Origin: Terebella lapidaria
Taxonomy: Eukaryota; Annelida; Polychaeta; Terebellida; Terebellidae
Assembly: GCA_949152475.1 (NCBI GenBank)
Contig: OX424570.1
Span: 8,544,181 to 8,608,180 of the forward strand
Direction of reading: 5' to 3'
Length of the DNA stretch: 64,000 bases
Of this stretch, positions 12,680 through 25,467 are shown piece by piece. Position 1 is the first letter of the stretch. The number at the start of each line of letters is the position of its first letter. The notes beneath the pieces were generated by a model, which was not told the origin of the DNA, did no database searches, and worked only from the letters and a program-made list of their open reading frames with translations. A program made the translations under genes and the position numbers.

Positions 12680-12895
12680 TCATTGTATTTGGGTCCGACA
12701 CCAGACAAATACCAATTATCCTTAATGCTTGAACCGTTGAGTTCAGTGGTACTTAGGCTGGCAGGAAGAGGGAGATAAACCATTTCGATTCTAAGCTTTC
12801 ATGGGCTTAGACGCTGCCGACTTCAACAACCGAATTGTCTGCTTGCAAACGACACCAATTAAGTACAAAGCAGAATATCAATAGACCTCCCGGTT
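12680..12895 (+). repeat. Dispersed direct repeat, partner of 20650-20900
   Basis: This segment and 20650-20900 share accagacagata/accagacaaata, aattatcct, ggtac/gatacttacc-type sequence and gggagataaac, in the same order and orientation with substantial divergence. They lie on either side of the 5.1-kb inverted repeat. No protein is recognised. Confidence 0.55.
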
Positions 12896-13283
12896 GATAG
12901 TAGGCATTGCTCAAACCCGATAAAGGAAACGGGCCTGTGTGACGAGTATAAGGAGATGAGTATAAATCAGTGTAAAACTCGATTTGCGGAACTAGAATTT
13001 TGCAAGTATTTGAAACTTATATTGCATTTGAAATGATCATTCTGCTATGTTGAACGTGTTCAGATGTTTGAAGTTCCTTGATGAAATGATTACGTGCACA
13101 TATCAGGCTAAACTCGCAAAGAATCATATGCCTACATTAAACGTCAGATCTAGGACCATATACATGTATGCGTTAACCCTTTCACTGCCGGAGTCCACTT
13201 CAATGTGTCATCAGTACAGTGTTGAATATAGCAGGGAAATACTTCAAAATAGGGGATATTGCACTGCTTAGTTAGCTTATAAA

Positions 13284-13670
13284 GTGAAGTTTGTGTGGAG
13301 CAGATGCAGCACTCAGGCATGGGATATTCCTGTGAAATTGCTCAATTTAAAGCAAAACTTGCTCAGTTCTAACAAAATGTCAAGCTGTCGAGAAATCAGA
13401 TATTTTTTCCTATCGGTATCACTGGCATTGATGTTTCAAGACTGGATACGACAGTCACGCAACACTCTAAGTTCCACTTTCTTTTCATTTCCCGTCTTAT
13501 CCAGTCTGGTATCCACCGACATGGAATCCAACAACGGACTCGCCCACTACGGTCACCCATCTCTCCTCTCTCCTTGCCACATGATCATCGTTCGCAGCAA
13601 ATCAACAGAAGAAGAGGGACAGAGAGGACATCAGAGTATTGATTTTCCAACATATAAATTGCTACACTGA
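13284..13670 (+). other. Unassigned 128-codon open frame
   Basis: A single open frame starts with ATG. Its composition is mixed, with a short hydrophobic run around residues 40-52, and no domain is recognised. No splice signals or conserved context support it. I regard it as probably non-coding and record it only because it is the longest frame in this stretch. Confidence 0.2.
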
Positions 13671-13864
13671 TCTTGAACTCTAATTGTCAAAACATGTTCG
13701 TAAATGTTGCTGGAAACACATTTTCTGCATAGACTATAATACGAAATCAAATTACACATCACGAAGGTACATAAAGAGAATCTTATACATTATTTTGAGA
13801 AAAACTGTCTGAATAGATTTTGACAAGATGGCCATCAAAGACAAAATTCATCGGTTTTTACCTT

Positions 13865-14270
13865 TCAAGGTCATTGAAGGTCAAATTCAAGGTCATCACT
13901 CAAACCGCAATATATGATTTCCCATTTGAATGTGCCAATACTTAGGCTCTATTTTGGAGTCTTCTATGAGTTTACTCCGCACAGCTCCCATTGTGAAGGT
14001 AAAATGAGGGGAAACATGAGGGGAATGTTTTTAAAACAAAAATCTCAAAATTGATCGGACGGTTTTTGAGAAAATGGCCATCAAAAATTCAAAATTGGCC
14101 ATTTTTCGACAAAAATGGTCGTTCTGACCTTCCAAAGTCTTTGAAGGTCAAATTCAAGGTCATCACTCTAACCGCAATATATGATTTCCCATTTGAATGT
14201 GCCAATACTTAGGCTCTATCTTCAAGTGTTCTATGAGTTTACTCTGCACAGCTCCCATTATGAAGGAAAA
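13865..14270 (+). repeat. Two diverged GGTCA-type repeat units
   Basis: Units at about 13867-14000 and 14135-14266 share gaaggtcaaattcaaggtca, ccgcaatatatgatttccc, gtgccaatacttaggctcta and tgagtttact-cgcacagctcc. They are related to the sequence at 5640-5760 (opposite strand) and 23390-23450. Between and after them come stretches with aaaatggcc motifs, also found in the hairpin-headed family. Confidence 0.7.
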
Positions 14271-15454
14271 TTGGGTGATATTTTCCAAGTCCAAAAATTT
14301 TTTCAATGGCCAAAAAAAAAAATGGCTCAAAACGAACAGTGACTTGATTTGGGACAAAAAAAAAAATTTTCGCCGACCCGTCAAAAAATCAAAATGGCCG
14401 CCACACGCAGACCGGCGATTCAAGGGCAACGAAACTTATCCGAATGTTTTGAAACAAAGATCTCATAACTGATCAGACAGTTTTGGAGAAAATGGCCTCC
14501 AAAGTCCAAAATTGGCAATTTTTCGTCAAAAATGACCTAGTACGGGCGCCCAAATCCATAGGAGCCTTAGTTTTTGAGTTTGTTGCACCCAAAAGGTGGA
14601 AAAGGTCTGACATATGTATCTGGTCTGGAAATGTATCAGGAACAAGAATAGCCCGGGTGTCTGTTTCCACCATGTCAGCATCATATCTCAAATTTGCATT
14701 TTGTTAGGGTACCCCTTGTCGATTTTCGGTGCGTTTTTCGCACATCAAATTTGGGGGTATGGTAACCCTATGGCTTGTAACTTTTTTTTGGATGATGGCA
14801 TGAGCAAATCAATAATACCACTGCCAAGGAAATTGAAAATCCTATTAAAATATACCAGATAATATTTTTTTGGCTGATTATTACACGACGTGCAACAGTC
14901 AGGACACCTGATGATATAATTGCCTGAAGCGAAAGCACAATGCTTGAAATGAATTTGTTTAAATATTATGTTGTGACATGATATAATAAATTAGCGTGAC
15001 TTCTGAATTGTATATAAGTGCATTAAAATCATGTCCAATGACGATTACTTTGCTTGGTGAGATTGAATCACAGCAAAACACTCCCCTTCGTTAGATATGA
15101 AATGCACCGTTAACACGCAAAACATGAATGTTTTTCATTTCACCTTAGTAAACTTTGATTACTAATGGTTTATGTTGTGTAATTCCGTGCCATTTTCATA
15201 TTGATTTTGCTTTATGAAGATTTTTCATCAAAATGGACCCTAGTGAGATGAGAAATAACTGTTCTCATTATTTTTGCATATTAATTGTGTGCAAATCCAA
15301 GATGGCCGCCAATTATCACCACAAATCTAATAATCGCCATATCTATGGCCCTAATTGACATAGAAACATCAAATTTGTGTCGTTTTATATGTTTTCAGGC
15401 ACAATGAATCCAATGAAACGATTCTTTTAATGATACTTGTTTGTATTTATTGTT

Positions 15455-15600
15455 AAAAAAAGGTTACTCAGTCAGCTCAGTCTGAATGTGGGCCGACTTC
15501 TCACCAATGCAGTAGGTTTAGGGAGGTTGAATCCCCTACCTCGGCAGTGGTATGTGGTCGCCAAACCGTGCGAGTGTGTTTTCACCCGACTCTGTAGTTC
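15455..15600 (+). repeat. SINE-like segment with a B-box-like motif
   Basis: The sequence gtcagctcagtctgaat resembles an A box, and gggaggttgaatcccc about 45 bases later resembles a B box. The copy in the other arm lies at about 18775-18905 on the opposite strand. It may be a tRNA-related SINE, but no tRNA cloverleaf was established. Confidence 0.4.
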
Positions 15601-15676
15601 TGTACTACATTAATAACCACCTTCAAGCCAAGACCCGAGCCAATAAGAGATATTGAAATAAGCATATACTCATTCA

Positions 15677-16096
15677 TCAATTGTTGACACACCATATCAC
15701 CATCATCGTCCTGGTCGTTTTCCACATCCTTCGGCTTATCGAAAGTAGGTACATGTTCAGGCTTGCTTCAGTTGCATCAAACTTGCAAAGTTTTGTGCAA
15801 GTTACGTTGAACAGTTCTCCTGGCATTGCTGTTATACTCTCACATTCCACGAGTTTCTCAACTGCCTGGTGCTGGTGGTGTGTGCTCTCGTGCCAGCCCA
15901 GGTCTACTGGATTCAAAACTGCAGGTTCAGACGCAGTGTCCTGAGACCATATTTTGCTTAATGCAATATTTGTAATATTTATATGACACACTGGTGACAT
16001 TGTCTGGAATGAATTGCATTCAGCCTGTTTGTCTTTACTTTTGGATGCCCAGTGACACTTGCATCCATAATGGCAAGAACTCTTAGTAGGCTGCAA
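15677..16096 (-). CDS. Unknown Cys-rich open frame in left arm
   Basis: A 139-residue frame runs on the minus strand. The first 45 residues hold several cysteines and histidines (CHYGCKCHW, then C and C-H further on), like part of a zinc-binding tail; the rest is polar with no recognised domain. The mirrored copy at 18368-18694 keeps residues from MSP onward almost unchanged, including KIWSQDTASEP and DLGWHESTHH, which hints that this once encoded protein. Its lack of an obvious start or partner exons argues for a remnant. Function is unknown. Confidence 0.35.
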   Translation of the reverse strand: MQPTKSSCHYGCKCHWASKSKDKQAECNSFQTMSPVCHINITNIALSKIWSQDTASEPAVLNPVDLGWHESTHHQHQAVEKLVECESITAMPGELFNVTCTKLCKFDATEASLNMYLLSISRRMWKTTRTMMVIWCVNN

Positions 16097-16640
16097 TCTT
16101 GGAACATTTTACATAGAACTGGATTTGATACACCATCTTTTGTCTCCAGTGCCTGTTATGACTGGTTGTTTATTTGATTCTATCAGTTTATCACCATTTC
16201 CTTGATGAACCTTTAATATTGATAATATGTGTGCACCTGTGAAATTTGGCTTTCTACAGGCAACGAAGTATGATGCCGCCAATGTATGTATCCTGTTGCT
16301 CTCAGTTACTAAATGGCTCACACCCCAGTAACCTCAACATAATGGTGTTTTCCAAATCCATGGATGAAATTGTCAGCGACTTCAATAAGCCTTTCGCTGG
16401 TTCTGACACTGTGACTTCAAGTATAAAGCTGTGACAATGTGATTCTCTACAGCAATAGTAAATTATCTGTATAAAGAGGGTATCCACCCAGATTCACCTA
16501 AGCTAAAACCGATCAGAAACTAGGAATCCTTTACTAGATGTGGGTCCCTCGTATTCTTGGATACCCAGGGTTTTATCCCCGATACGTGTCCAATTATTGG
16601 ACAAAGGATTGTGTAGGACAAAGATCGAAGTTGGGACACC

Positions 16641-17734
16641 ATTAAAAGCCGAGACTGTTTATGTGTCATTCCGGACCGTTCTGTCTTCTCTGTAGTGTAT
16701 GAGCAGACTCTGGCTCCAGTCAGGCTATCTGGAGTTTGACCTTGATTTGGTCCGTCATTGCGGATGGACCAGTATCCTAATCAAGTTGTTGTATTATGGA
16801 GGCCTTGCCATTGCCCCCGTATACCTCCACAATAGGTGACATGCATGTTCACTTCTAGCCATGCGTGATTATTGTCGGCCTAACCAACCCACTAACCTGG
16901 GATCCAACGGCAGCGATCTGTCTCGCAGGAATCTGGAATACCCCATCCTTCAGAAATCCAGCTGCTTCTGGATGTAAACTTCCGATATCATCTGCTGTGG
17001 GTGTCTGTTTCTGTCCTAGTCACATGCCGAATAATAACATCTATGTACTGTTCACACGAATATCCAACGTCCTTGGTTGTGGAACTCACTTGTCATTGGG
17101 GTAACTTCACCATCAATTGCCTACAGCGGAGGATGTCTATGGAGCCTGTGTCTGTAAGGAAGGGCAGCAAATGACTTGAAGTCTATTTGCTTTCCAAAGA
17201 TCAAGAAGAATCCCACTATGCCATCCGAGGAAGCCCGTGCCTGAGACGTATTCAACTGTTGCAGGGTTCAGAAAAATCCACTTGCCCGAGAGGGGAGTCC
17301 AGCCTAGGAACCGACGAACGGTAGTCCAACGGCTGACCACCAAATTGGGGGAACCCCAAATGTGCCCTGGCACATACTCCCCCTCTTCGGAAATCTTGTC
17401 CTTGACATTTGGACACGTCCCCCGTTGGGCGCCAAAGTTGCAGGGTTTGGAAAAATCCACTTGCCCGAGAGGAGATTCGAACTCAGTACCCTATGAACGG
17501 TAGTTCAACACTCTACCAAGTGAGCTAAAGGGATATTTCACTAGCCGAACTAGTAGAAATGCTGACTACCAAATTGGGCGAACCCCGAATGGACCCTGGC
17601 ACAGAAACAAAGAAGTTGTATGTGGACAGTTCTGCAAGCCACCTTAGATCACTGCACGGAGATCAGCACTGGTGCATACATAACTGACTGGGTTATTTGC
17701 CTCCTCACGGTGAAAGTGTTGAACTGAAGACAAT
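16641..17734. other. Spacer of the inverted repeat
   Basis: This single-copy loop of about 1.1 kb lies between the arms. It holds two copies of a tRNA-like unit at its right side; the rest shows no recognisable gene on either strand. Confidence 0.5.
17462..17531 (-). repeat. tRNA-like SINE head
   Basis: On the minus strand the sequence has an A-box-like tagctcacttggtaga followed about 35 bases later by the B-box-like gagttcgaatc, with cggtagttcaa-type sequence between. A degenerate second copy lies at 17282-17341. Both are followed on the minus strand by ccaaaccctgcaac or its variant. The copies have drifted and lie in a repeat, so this is a tRNA-derived SINE rather than a working tRNA gene. 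Confidence 0.6.
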
Positions 17735-19738
17735 AGTGAAACTTCGATTATTGTCCTAGACAATCTTTTGTCCAATAATTGGACACGAATCAGTGATAAA
17801 ACCCTGGGTATCCAAGAATACGATGGATCCACATTTGGTAAAGGGTTCCTAGTGTCTGATTGGTTCGAGCTCAGGTGAATCGGGGTGGATAACCTCTTTA
17901 TATAATAGATAATTTACTGTTGCTGTAGAAAATCACATCGTCACAGCTTTATACTTGAAGCCACAGAGTCAGAACCAGTGAAAGGCTTCCTGAAGCCGCT
18001 AACAATTTCATCCACGGATTTGGAAAACTGGATTATGTTGAGGTTAATGGGGTGTGAGCCAATTAGTAACTGAGAGCAACAGGATACATACAATGACGGA
18101 ACCATACGCCTCTTGCCTGTAGAAAGCCACATTTCACAGGTGCACACATATTATCAATGTTAAAGGTTCATCAGGATTATGGTGATAAACTGATAGAATC
18201 AAATAAACAACCAGTCATAAAACGCACTGGAGACAAAAGATGATGTATCAAATCCAGGTTAATGTATAATGTTCCAGCCTAGTAAGTTTTCTTGCCACTA
18301 TGCGTGCAAGTGTCACTGGGCATCCAAAAGTAAAGACAAACAGACCGAATCCAATTCATTCTAGACAATGTCACCAGTGTTTCTTATAAATATTACAAGT
18401 ATTGCATTACTAAGCAAAATATGGTCTCAGGACACAGCGTCTGAACCTGAAGTGTTGAATCCAGTAGACCTAGGTTGGCACGAGAGCACACACCACCAGC
18501 GCCAAGCAGTTGAGAAACTCGTGGGATGTGACAGTATACCAGCAATGCCAGAAGAACTGTTCAAAGTAACTTGCACAAAACTTTGCAAGTTTGATGCAAC
18601 TGAAGCAAGCCTGAACATGTACCTACTTTCGATAAGCCGAAGGATGTGGAAAACGACCAGGACGATGATGGTGATATGGTGTGTCAACAATTGATGAATG
18701 AGTATATGCTTATTTCAATATCTCTTATTGGCTCGGGTCTTGGCTTGAAGGTGGTTATTAATGTAGTACAGAACTACAGAGTCGGGTGAAAACACACTCG
18801 CACGGTTTGGCGACCACATACCACTGCCGAGGTAGGGGATTCAACCTCCCTAATCCGACTGCATTGGTGAGAAGTCGGCCCACATTCGGACTGAGCTGAC
18901 AGAGTAACCTCTGTTTAACAAGTTAATACAAACAAGTATCGTTAAAAGAATCGTTTTACTGGATTCCTTGTGCCTGAACACATATAAAACGACACAAATT
19001 TAATGTTTCTATGTCAATTAGGGCCATAGATATGGCGATTATTAGATTTGTGGTGATAATTGGCGGCCATCTTGGATTTGCACACAATTAATATGCAAAA
19101 AAAAATGGAAACCATTATTTCTCATCTCATTAGGGTCCATTTTGATGAAAAATCTTCATAAAGCAAAATCAATATGAAAATGGCACGGAATTACACAACA
19201 TAAACCATTAGTAATCAAAGTTTAATAAGGTGAAATGAAAAACTTTCATGTTTTGCGTGTTAACGGTGCATTTCATATCTAACGAAGGGGAGTGTTTTGC
19301 TGTGATTCAACCTCACCAAGCAGAGTAATCGTCATTGAACATGATTTTAATGCACTAATATACAATTCAGAAGTCACGCTAATTTATTATATCATGTCAC
19401 AACATAATATTTAAACAAATTCATTTCAAGCATTGTGCTTTCGCTTCAGGCAATTATATCATCAGGTGTCCTGACTGTTGCACGTCGTGTAATAATCAGC
19501 CAAAAAAATATTATCTGGTATATTTTGATACGATTTTCAATTTCCTTTGCAGTGGTATTATTGGTTTGCTCATGCCATCACCCAAAAAAAAGTTACAAGC
19601 CATAGGGTTACCATACCCCCAAATTTGATGTGCGAAAAACGCACTGAAAATCGACAAGGGGTACCCTAACAGAATGCAAATTTGAGATATGATGCTGACA
19701 TGGTGGAAACAGACACCCGGGCTATTCTTGTTCCTGTT
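17735..19738. repeat. Right arm of the 5.1-kb inverted repeat
   Basis: Mirror of 14636-16640. Its outer end runs into a hairpin head of the GGTCA-family type (19740-19866), so this arm is continuous with a recognisable element end, while the left arm's outer flank is different repeat sequence. Confidence 0.85.
18368..18694 (+). CDS. Unknown open frame in right arm, mirror of 15677-16096
   Basis: This 108-residue frame is nearly identical to the C-terminal three quarters of the left-arm frame. The upstream Cys-rich part is still visible (KCHWASKSKDK) but separated by a stop, so this copy is at least partly decayed. No function can be given. Confidence 0.3.
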   Translation: MSPVFLINITSIALLSKIWSQDTASEPEVLNPVDLGWHESTHHQRQAVEKLVGCDSIPAMPEELFKVTCTKLCKFDATEASLNMYLLSISRRMWKTTRTMMVIWCVNN

Positions 19739-19739
19739 C

Positions 19740-19866
19740 TGACAAATGTATGGGGAAATTCATCATGTCAAAAAAAAGTTACAGACCCGGACGGACGACG
19801 GACGGACGACGGACGCCGGACGACATACCACGAGAATAGCTTATCGGCCCAAAGGGCCGGTAAGCT
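19740..19866 (-). mobile_element. Hairpin head of the GGTCA repeat family
   Basis: On the minus strand this starts with the 29-nt near-palindrome (19838-19866; arms agcttatcggccc / gggccggtaagct, loop aaa), then a GTC-rich run, ending against the outer end of the inverted-repeat arm. Confidence 0.7.
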
Positions 19867-20649
19867 AATTATTAAACTAATATCAGACGTTCAAGAAACA
19901 TCAGCGTGAGCCTGAATCTTTCAGAGATGGCGATTGAACCGATTTCATTTGTGGGGAGTGATTGCAAGAGATTGCCAGAAGTCATGTGGGGGAGCATAGT
20001 TTATGGTGGGTATGAGGTGACATGTTTGACAGATATTGACACCTCAAATGCTGACATGACACCATACTGAAAACTCTGACCTGGAACAAAATTTGGGAAT
20101 ATGTCTTTTAATGTCTGTTGTGCTTGATGGGTCATCAGTACAACAGGCAAGATGTGGTAATATACGTGTTGTTTCTTTGAAGATCGTATATACGGGCAGA
20201 AACTTTTATGTACAGGAGCATCATTTCTCGTTTCACGAATGAGCGGCATTCTGATCACATTTTGCTAGTGGGAACCTATAAGCAATGGATAACTATAGTT
20301 GTTTGCAATATTTCAGAATATTTGTGATATCGTATTGTGTAGTATATCTGTGAGGTAGCAGTTTATTTATTGAATTTGTATTATATATTTTGAGTAATCG
20401 CTTTTCATGGGTACTATGTGTAGTATTGATATGTGGAATAACATTATCGCTGATGGATATCGGGATTTTTGACGTACAAGAAACGGTCTAATGTTTCTGA
20501 TGGCCGTCGAATTTCCAAAAAGCTGAGATAAGTATGCCAAATAACAGGGAAAATATTGGCGCAAGTAGCAAAAGTATATGTTACACTTAATCAACACTAA
20601 TCAAATTTTGATGTATAACATTGGAGTATACTTCAGTATATCTTCAGCT

Positions 20650-20900
20650 CACCAGGAACCACTATGTTTTACGACAACACCAGACAGATACAAATTATCC
20701 TCCATTTGCCGACTCGCTAGGTTCAATGATACTTACCCTGTCTTAAGCTGGCTGGAAAGGGGAGATAAACTATTTTGGTCCTAAGTTCATGTGGTCATGG
20801 GCATCGAAATTGGGTAATACGGAATTGACTTCACAGATAAATCGTCTGGTCGCCAATGATACCGCTTTAATGCAAAGTAATTTTAATATCAACATACCTT
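20650..20900 (+). repeat. Dispersed direct repeat, partner of 12680-12895
   Basis: Shares the ordered landmarks given for 12680-12895. The rest of 19900-21480 shows no recognisable gene. Confidence 0.55.
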
Positions 20901-21489
20901 TCAGGCTTATATTAAAGACAAAAACCCGATGAGAGGTGCTGCGAAAGAGGAGACACAAAAAAATTACGCGAGATTCGTACAACAATTTCACTCTCTAGGA
21001 CATAATTAGCTGATCATTCAGTATTGTGTGGTTTTTATGATAAAATGCATTGATGACAATTATAATTACAGCTTTACGTCGAGGTAACAGTGAACATCAG
21101 GGCAACATAAATATATGAATGAAGGATCGTGATCTGTATGAAGAGTGTACATCATGGACACCATGGACTCCATTTACCTTGAATTCATCAATATTGCGTT
21201 GATAAAATGTATCTTTAATATAATGGAAATGAGATCAAATAGCTGGAAAGCTGGAATTTTTCATAGTTCTTCTCTACGGGCAATGTTATATGGATGACTG
21301 CTCTGTTTATCGTCGAATGTAGCAGAAATCATGTTTAGAGGGACACTGTCCTGCTTTTCCGGCATGGATTCTACTGCCTACGATTCGTGGAGCTTCCGTC
21401 CACAGACAAACGGATGCCCGCTTATGCCTCAGTCACATTTTCACCGATGACTCCGCAGTTGAGGTTGTGATGCCTAAAGAGAATGAAAT

Positions 21490-21700
21490 TCAATCAATCA
21501 ATCAATCAATTTATTCAGAACTGTACGGAAAATGTACACTACGACACTTTTTTTACAAATCAGTCATATACAGTCCAAAGCAATGAAATGAGTCATTTGA
21601 CTGTACCCTCGCATAACATTTGATGATTAGTTCACACAATAATTTGATGATTACTGGTGAGAATTTGGTTCATTTGGTCACAGAGCTTCGCAGGGTCATC
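21490..21700 (-). mobile_element. 3' end of a non-LTR retrotransposon with (ATTG)n tail
   Basis: On the minus strand an aataaa signal (in ctgaataaattgattg) is followed directly by several ATTG repeats. An A-signal plus short-repeat tail is usual for CR1/L2-like LINE 3' ends. Only non-coding 3' sequence is visible, so the copy is strongly 5'-truncated. Confidence 0.5.
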
Positions 21701-22129
21701 AATGATTATCCGGCAACAATCGAACATGGGAGAGTCGGTGCAGACATCAGGGGAAAATAGCGCAGATTTTTTTTCCATGCGGGGACCTGTGGAAAAAAGT
21801 AGTGTTCAACGGTGGTGAATCACTAACACACCTGGTGGCGCACCCGTCGGAGCCCACCGAAAATTTCGACTGATCGTCCCTCATTTCTTCAGTGTTATTG
21901 AAACAACAATGTATTTGCATTGGCCTTAGTCTGAGCATAGTCACGGTCACGCATCAATGAGTAGAACTCGTGTACTGTACACTTGACTCTGCATGTCTAT
22001 ATAATGTGCTTGCATTGAACAAAGGCTGTTATTTTGCCCTGCAAATCGAGTGCATTCTATAAATATTACAACTACGCCGATCATCACAGGGCATCCTGCT
22101 GGGCGCCGAAGGATTTCCGGATTATGCCC

Positions 22130-22300
22130 CATATTTGTTCATGATTTTTTTAAGGGCCACAATGGAAATAAGCATTTTTGCTTTCTTGTGTTACCCTGTA
22201 TACTTTTTAATGTAATATTATGTGTCAAGTATTTTAAGTACATGTACATGTATTGCATTTTGATTATACAAATAAATTCAATCAATCAATCAATCAATCG
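22130..22300 (+). mobile_element. 3' end of a non-LTR retrotransposon with (TCAA)n tail
   Basis: A T-rich 3' UTR-like stretch with tgtaccctgtat-type sequence runs into aataaattcaatcaatcaat and stops. It resembles the 3' UTR at 24200-24417. No coding part is attached. Confidence 0.5.
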
Positions 22301-23530
22301 ACATTCGGCCAATTTCTAAATATTGGACAATCACCGAGCAGGTAAGAGGAGGGTATCATGCTGTCTCCAGTAGGGCATCGTTGGTTCCCCAGTCTTGAAA
22401 TTTGCACGAACATTGTCGAAAAGCGCGCTCGAGGGTGAATCTGTTTGGCAACCGACGGGCATTGGCAGCCCATCAGTAACGCCTATCTAAACATCGTATG
22501 ATGTCATGCCTAAACCCGTAATCATTGGGAAAATGATATTCTGATACTTCCGTGCGTAGACTACCCACCGGTAGTTCGACAACAAACAGAGTTTGACGCC
22601 AGTTATGGATAAGTGTCAACCGGCGATTCAAGAAATCTTTACCACATGAAGGAATGCTCGGAGCGCTTTGTAGAATAACTATGCCATAGTTCAATCCATG
22701 TTTTGAAGATGTTAATGGTCATTATCATGTCGTTCCCACAACCTGGGAAGACTTCGAACTTCTTCGAGGATATTTCTGACATTTGTGATGCCCGCCAGTG
22801 GAAAGGCTTTTGGGTTTTCTAAAATTCGGAAGTATCGAGGACTCAGAACTAATCTTTACCAACGCCTGGACCCCCATGACCGTAACAGTGGTTTCAGTTG
22901 TGCATTACCAACGCCATCACTTCGACGATCAGAAAAACAACGTTTACAGCCAGATAGTACGATATCGTACTCCAGTTAAACAGACCAATGATTCCGGAGC
23001 AAAACGTCAGCATTTGCCGTTCAAACAAAGCAATCCATTCCACTTCAAAACACCAGGACTTGTGAGCACACCTGCGGCTGTATTCAAAAAAATAATATGG
23101 AGAGTTTTTTTCGGTACTCCTACCTACGTCGTAGGCCTACGTCAAAGAATTGGGACCACGCATGTCGAATCATTCTGAAGCTGCTGTGATTTCCAAAGAT
23201 ACGGTATATCTACAGACTACACCATCCAAATATCTGAAGGTCCAACGAAGTTTACTGGAAAACTTTATATTGATAGACACAACTGTTTTTTTAAATACCA
23301 AAATTGATGTTTCCACAATTGAAGGTCATTTTCAAGCTCACCACCGATATCATCATAGTTTATGAATTTTGATCTGGATGCACCAGTGTTTAGGCTCTTT
23401 CGGCAAATAGAGTATACTCCATAGACCTCCCACTATGAAGGAAAATATAAAAAAAAACGACCGCCGTTTCGGAGAAATATTATACCAAAATATAATATTG
23501 TGGGCTGCAATATTATATCATATTCTCATA
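22301..23530. other. No gene identified; unassigned open frame 22798-23178
   Basis: A 126-codon plus-strand frame (22798-23178) has no recognised motif. Short stretches at 22555-22660 and 25315-25420 share, in inverted orientation, cggcgattcaagaaa, ttaccacatgaaggaatgct and actctgttt-gttgtcgaact, so 22555-22690 is part of another dispersed repeat. At 23390-23450 a GGTCA-family fragment appears. Confidence 0.4.
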
Positions 23531-23543
23531 TCATATTGACAAC

Positions 23544-24107
23544 ATGTGTACTAAAGTTGCTAAACAATTGAATGCACTCTCTAGAATTAATAGTCACCTT
23601 GATAAAGTTAGTAAAATGTCATTGTACAATAGTTATATTGTGTCAAATTTCAACTACTGTGCTACTGTTTGGATGTTTTCCAATCGAACCTATCTAAATA
23701 AGCTCGACAAATTAAACAAACGAGCTCTCCGAATTGTATACAAAGATGATGTGTCTTCATATGATGAGCTGTTGGGTTACGATAACACTCTTGATGTCTA
23801 TAAAAGATGTATACTATCATTGTCTCTCGAAATATTCAAAATAAGAAATAGCACTGCTCCAAGTTATCTCCAACTGTTGAACGTTAATGCACCTATGTAC
23901 CATCTCAGAGATCAGAGCACTTATGTTCTACCTAATTTTGAAACTAAAACATATGGTTACCATTCTTTTCATTATATAGCAAGTAAACTGTGGAACTTCT
24001 TAGACTATAGTATTAAGAACACTTCATCGCTTCCACAATTCAAAAGGAGAATTAAACAATGGATAAAGTCGGTTGATGTCAATGTACTCAAGTCTGAATT
24101 CTTCTGA
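23544..24107 (+). pseudogene. C-terminal fragment of a LINE reverse transcriptase
   Basis: The 187 residues match the region after the catalytic core in Jockey/CR1/L2-superclade reverse transcriptases: KLNKRALRIVYKDD, then YDELL, then LEIFKIRNSTAPSYL, then a tail with LWNFLDYSIKN, FKRRIKQWI. The RT catalytic motif with the YxDD box is absent, so the copy is 5'-truncated and cannot make a working enzyme. The upstream junction is near 23530. The frame is fully open and followed by a complete-looking 3' UTR, suggesting a fairly recent insertion. Confidence 0.85.
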
Positions 24108-24417
24108 TATACCGATCCATTTCTTCAGATCTCAATGTCCGCCTCCACTATGATTACTCAGTGTGATGATTATATTATGACTGCTGACCTCACTATTATC
24201 ATGTTTACATGAGGTGATGTGTTTGGTGCCTCTAAATATCGAGTTTCAATGTCTTGTTGTATATACATGCATGTTTTCTCTAACGCACTCACTATGCAAT
24301 ACTCATCATCGCACAGAAGCTATTCTAGCTTGTATATTACACTGTTCTTTCTGTAACTGTATATTATACGATTATATGCGATGTAAAATAAACAATATTC
24401 ATTCATTCATTCATTCA
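24108..24417 (+). mobile_element. LINE 3' UTR with (ATTC)n tail
   Basis: Follows the RT fragment directly and ends with aaaataaacaatattcattcattcattc-type sequence (tail repeats about 24396-24417). It marks the 3' boundary of the truncated LINE copy that begins near 23530. Confidence 0.8.
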
Positions 24418-25467
24418 ATTACCTCAATGGAATATTTTTAGCCATATGTGCGCAAATATTCAGAAGTGTTCAATGTAAATTCCAAGATGAACATGTGGGA
24501 ACCAAACAAACAGACAAGAAACGCAACATCATACCAAAAAGTTACCAGACCTTGTATTAAAATAAACACACATTTTCTGAATTATATAGTTGGTGTAACA
24601 CAGTTTTTTGATAATGTGAGCAATGTGCTTTCATTGTCCCCTGCAGAACACTGTACTAGTGCATTACATAAATCGTTGATATAACCATTATCTGTAAAAG
24701 GTTATAAATTGTTGCAGGTAATATTATTTACTATAAAATGACTAATTTTGGCAGACGATTTATTTGGCGGTAATGGAAAAACATCCAAATTTAGTAGCCG
24801 CTAAAATTAGTCTTTTTACAGTACCTGAAATAGCTGACCAAGTCAACCATGAGAGGCAAATTTATCATCAAGGACAATATTTTCCAAAGAAAACAACACA
24901 AAAAACCACTGAAAAAAAATCATGCTTGAGAGCAGTTTGCTGGCCCAGGTAAAAGTTGCCAGAAACTCTCACATTGGGATATTAAGCTTGAGTAAATATC
25001 AACTTGTTTATATATATAAATATATTTTTTGTTACGAAGTGCTACTGTGTTTTCAACTGTTCTGCTGAGTATGCACACTGTACGTTTGTTACGGTTGTAA
25101 GGGTGTAGGCCTTGATCAAATATATTTTCTCAATCTGCATTTTAGCCGTTACCGACAATTTGACATCCAGTGACGATGGCGGTTCTTCCAAATGTCAGCA
25201 ATTTGCAATAAAATTGTTCGAAGCAGTATAAGGCTGTGAAAATAACGAAGTGAAGTTCATTCACACTTTCAAAAGGTAGATTGAACTCCAGTGAAACGAC
25301 ACAGCTATTTTACAAAGCGCTCCGAGCATTCCTTCATGTGGTAAATATTTCTTGAATCGCCGGTTGACACTTATCCATAACTGACGTCAAACTCTGTTTG
25401 TTGTCGAACTAACCCACCGGCAGACAACTGCTGGCTCCCTCTAGATATTGGAGGCAGACTGTCTGGC

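Larger units (their letters stand above)
14636..16640. repeat. Left arm of a 5.1-kb inverted repeat
   Basis: This arm is the reverse complement of 17735-19738 over about 2 kb, with matches throughout: aacaagaatagcccgggtg here against cccgggctattcttgttcc at 19719-19737, and gtccaattattggaca at both inner ends (about 16590 and 17780). By eye the arms are roughly 90% alike with small indels. The arm contains a SINE-like segment and a minus-strand open frame, each mirrored in the other arm. Confidence 0.85.

Noticed and set aside
17462-17531. Functional tRNA gene
   Set aside because: There are two drifted tandem copies, poor stems, and location inside a repeat spacer.
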